From NCBI GenBank assembly GCA_037139735.1, contig JBAXFU010000046.1, forward strand, positions 1 through 24,956: DNA of 24,956 bases, written 5' to 3'. Below the pieces are notes generated by a model. It was given only the letters and a program-made list of their open reading frames with translations. It was not told the origin of the DNA and searched no databases. The position numbers were made by a program, and so were the translations under genes. The DNA is from UBA2402 sp037139735. GTDB lineage: Bacteria > Planctomycetota > Phycisphaerae > Phycisphaerales > UBA1924. This document shows, in pieces, positions 23,752 through 24,956 of this stretch (position 1 is the first letter of the stretch; every line of letters begins with the position of its first letter).

Positions 23752-24956
23752 ATGCACATCGTCCTGCTCAACCAGGCCTTCCACCCCGACGTGGTGGCCA
23801 CTGCGCAGATGGCCAAGGACCTGGCCGACCATCTCGCCCGTCGCGGGCACCGCGTCTCTGCGGTCGCCTCGAGGTCGATCTACGGCTCGGCGGGCGCCAC
23901 GCTCTCGGCACGCGAGGAGATCCCCGTCGACGGCGCGTCCCACCCGATCGTCGTGCACCGCGTCGGCTTCTCGCTCTTCGGCAAGAAGGGCACGCTCGCT
24001 CGCCTGCTCGACTTCGCCTTCTTCTACCTGATGGCCGCGTGGCGAGTCCTGACCATGCCCCGGGCCGACGTCGTCGTCGGATTCTCCACGCCGCCCTTCA
24101 TCGCCCTCGTCGCGCTCGCCAACCGAACGCTCCGCGGCGGCAAGGCCGTCTACTGGGCCATGGATCTCTACCCGGACGTGCCCGTGGCCAGCGGCATGCT
24201 CGCCCCTCGCTCGTTCCTCGCCCGCGTGCTCGAGCGGCTTCACCGCCGCATCGTTCGCCGCTGCGACGCCACCGTCGTCCTCGGCCGCTGCATGGAGCGG
24301 CGACTGCTCGACAAGGGGCTGCCCCGCGAACGCATCGTCTTCATCCCGGTCTGGTCCGACGAGACCGGCGTGCGTCCGCTCCCGCGGGAAGGCAATCCCG
24401 TCCGCGACGCTTGGGGCCTGGGTTCGGCCTTCACCGTGATGTACTCGGGCAACTTCGGGCTCGGGCACGACGCAGAGACCATCAAGGCCGCCATGCTCGC
24501 GCTCAAGGGTCGCGAGGACATCCGGTTCGTCTTCGTCGGCGGCGGCAAGCGTCGGGCGGAGATCGAGGCCTTCATCCGCGAGCACTCGCTCGCCAACGCC
24601 TCCTACCGCGACTACGTGCCCCGCGAGCAGTTGTCGCAAAGTCTCGGCGCCGGCGACGTTCACCTCATCTCGCTGCGAGAGGGCATGGAGGGGCTCATCG
24701 TGCCCAGCAAGCTCTTTGGCATCATGGCGGCGGCCCGGCCCGCGATCTTCATCGGACACCCGGACTCCGAGATCGCACGGGTGCTCGCCGAGAGCGATGC
24801 GGGCGTGCTCGTCCGCGAGGGGGACGGCCCGGGGCTCGCCGCGGCCATCGAGCAACTCGCGGCCGACCCTGCCGGTACCAAGAACATGGGCCAGCGGGCC
24901 AGAAACGCCCTCATGGGCCGTTATGACGCCAGCTCGGCCTGCCGCGCATGGGCCGA
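23752..24956 (+). CDS. GT4-type glycosyltransferase (WcaI-like), truncated by the window edge
   Basis: The frame is open from the ATG at 23752 to the right edge: 401 complete codons with no stop, so the C-terminus is missing. The N-terminus MHIVLLNQAFHPDVVATAQMAKDLADHLARRGHRVSAV is typical of GT4/WcaI-like transferases of exopolysaccharide synthesis. The middle has VVVGFSTPPFIALVA and WAMDLYPDVPVASGM. The C-terminal donor-binding half has VMYSGNFGLGHDAETI, FVFVGGGKRR, YVPREQLSQSL, and GLIVPSKLFGIMAAARPAIFIG with the E/P-S-K loop. No strong ribosome binding site is visible. It follows fcl closely on the same strand, suggesting a shared transcript and possibly use of GDP-fucose or another activated sugar. 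Confidence 0.9.
   Translation, partial: MHIVLLNQAFHPDVVATAQMAKDLADHLARRGHRVSAVASRSIYGSAGATLSAREEIPVDGASHPIVVHRVGFSLFGKKGTLARLLDFAFFYLMAAWRVLTMPRADVVVGFSTPPFIALVALANRTLRGGKAVYWAMDLYPDVPVASGMLAPRSFLARVLERLHRRIVRRCDATVVLGRCMERRLLDKGLPRERIVFIPVWSDETGVRPLPREGNPVRDAWGLGSAFTVMYSGNFGLGHDAETIKAAMLALKGREDIRFVFVGGGKRRAEIEAFIREHSLANASYRDYVPREQLSQSLGAGDVHLISLREGMEGLIVPSKLFGIMAAARPAIFIGHPDSEIARVLAESDAGVLVREGDGPGLAAAIEQLAADPAGTKNMGQRARNALMGRYDASSACRAWA

Overview
This is a GC-rich, gene-dense chromosomal window that looks like the class Phycisphaerae of the Planctomycetota. The main clue is a giant secreted protein that ends in a paired calcium-loop 'dockerin-like' tail of the type found on many phycisphaeral exoproteins. 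Housekeeping genes for lipid A (lpxI), Tat export and L,D-transpeptidation indicate a diderm cell envelope. I see no mobile element, CRISPR array, rRNA or convincing tRNA. The taxonomic call is inference, because no 16S or similar marker is present.

Layout. (1) 213-7196, minus strand: one 2,327-residue secreted protein with nine Ig-like domains, fourteen FG-GAP-like repeats (enough for two seven-bladed propellers), a beta-solenoid-like stretch and a dockerin-like C-terminus, closed by a hairpin terminator. (2) 7396-7647, minus: a small Cys4 protein. (3) 8070-12641: housekeeping enzymes lpxI, a TlyA/FtsJ-like rRNA methyltransferase, aroC (minus), trmB and queE. (4) 12746-13051: tatA with a clear intrinsic terminator. 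(5) 13180-14991: dnaX and ybaB/ebfC, followed by a Nudix gene where recR might be expected. (6) 15786-18694: a secreted alpha/beta hydrolase translationally coupled to a GT1-type glycosyltransferase, meeting a convergent L,D-transpeptidase tail to tail. (7) 19831 to the right edge: an apparent surface-polysaccharide block with an SGNH-like membrane protein, an MBOAT O-acyltransferase, GDP-L-fucose synthase and a GT4 glycosyltransferase that runs off the window.

The most interesting signal is in dnaX. The frame-0 gene stops two codons after a phased A AAA AAA heptamer. This heptamer sits 10 nt after a GGGAG Shine-Dalgarno-like element and 8 nt before a perfect 7-bp GC hairpin. The -1 frame then continues for 93 codons through a Pro/Ala-rich linker into a conserved-looking DnaX C-terminal peptide (HPLVKQTMELFGARVV). 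This resembles the E. coli dnaX frameshift cassette with the output reversed: frame 0 gives the short gamma-like form and the shift gives the long tau-like form. The same protein appears to lack the four-cysteine zinc module normally found in the DnaX ATPase domain.
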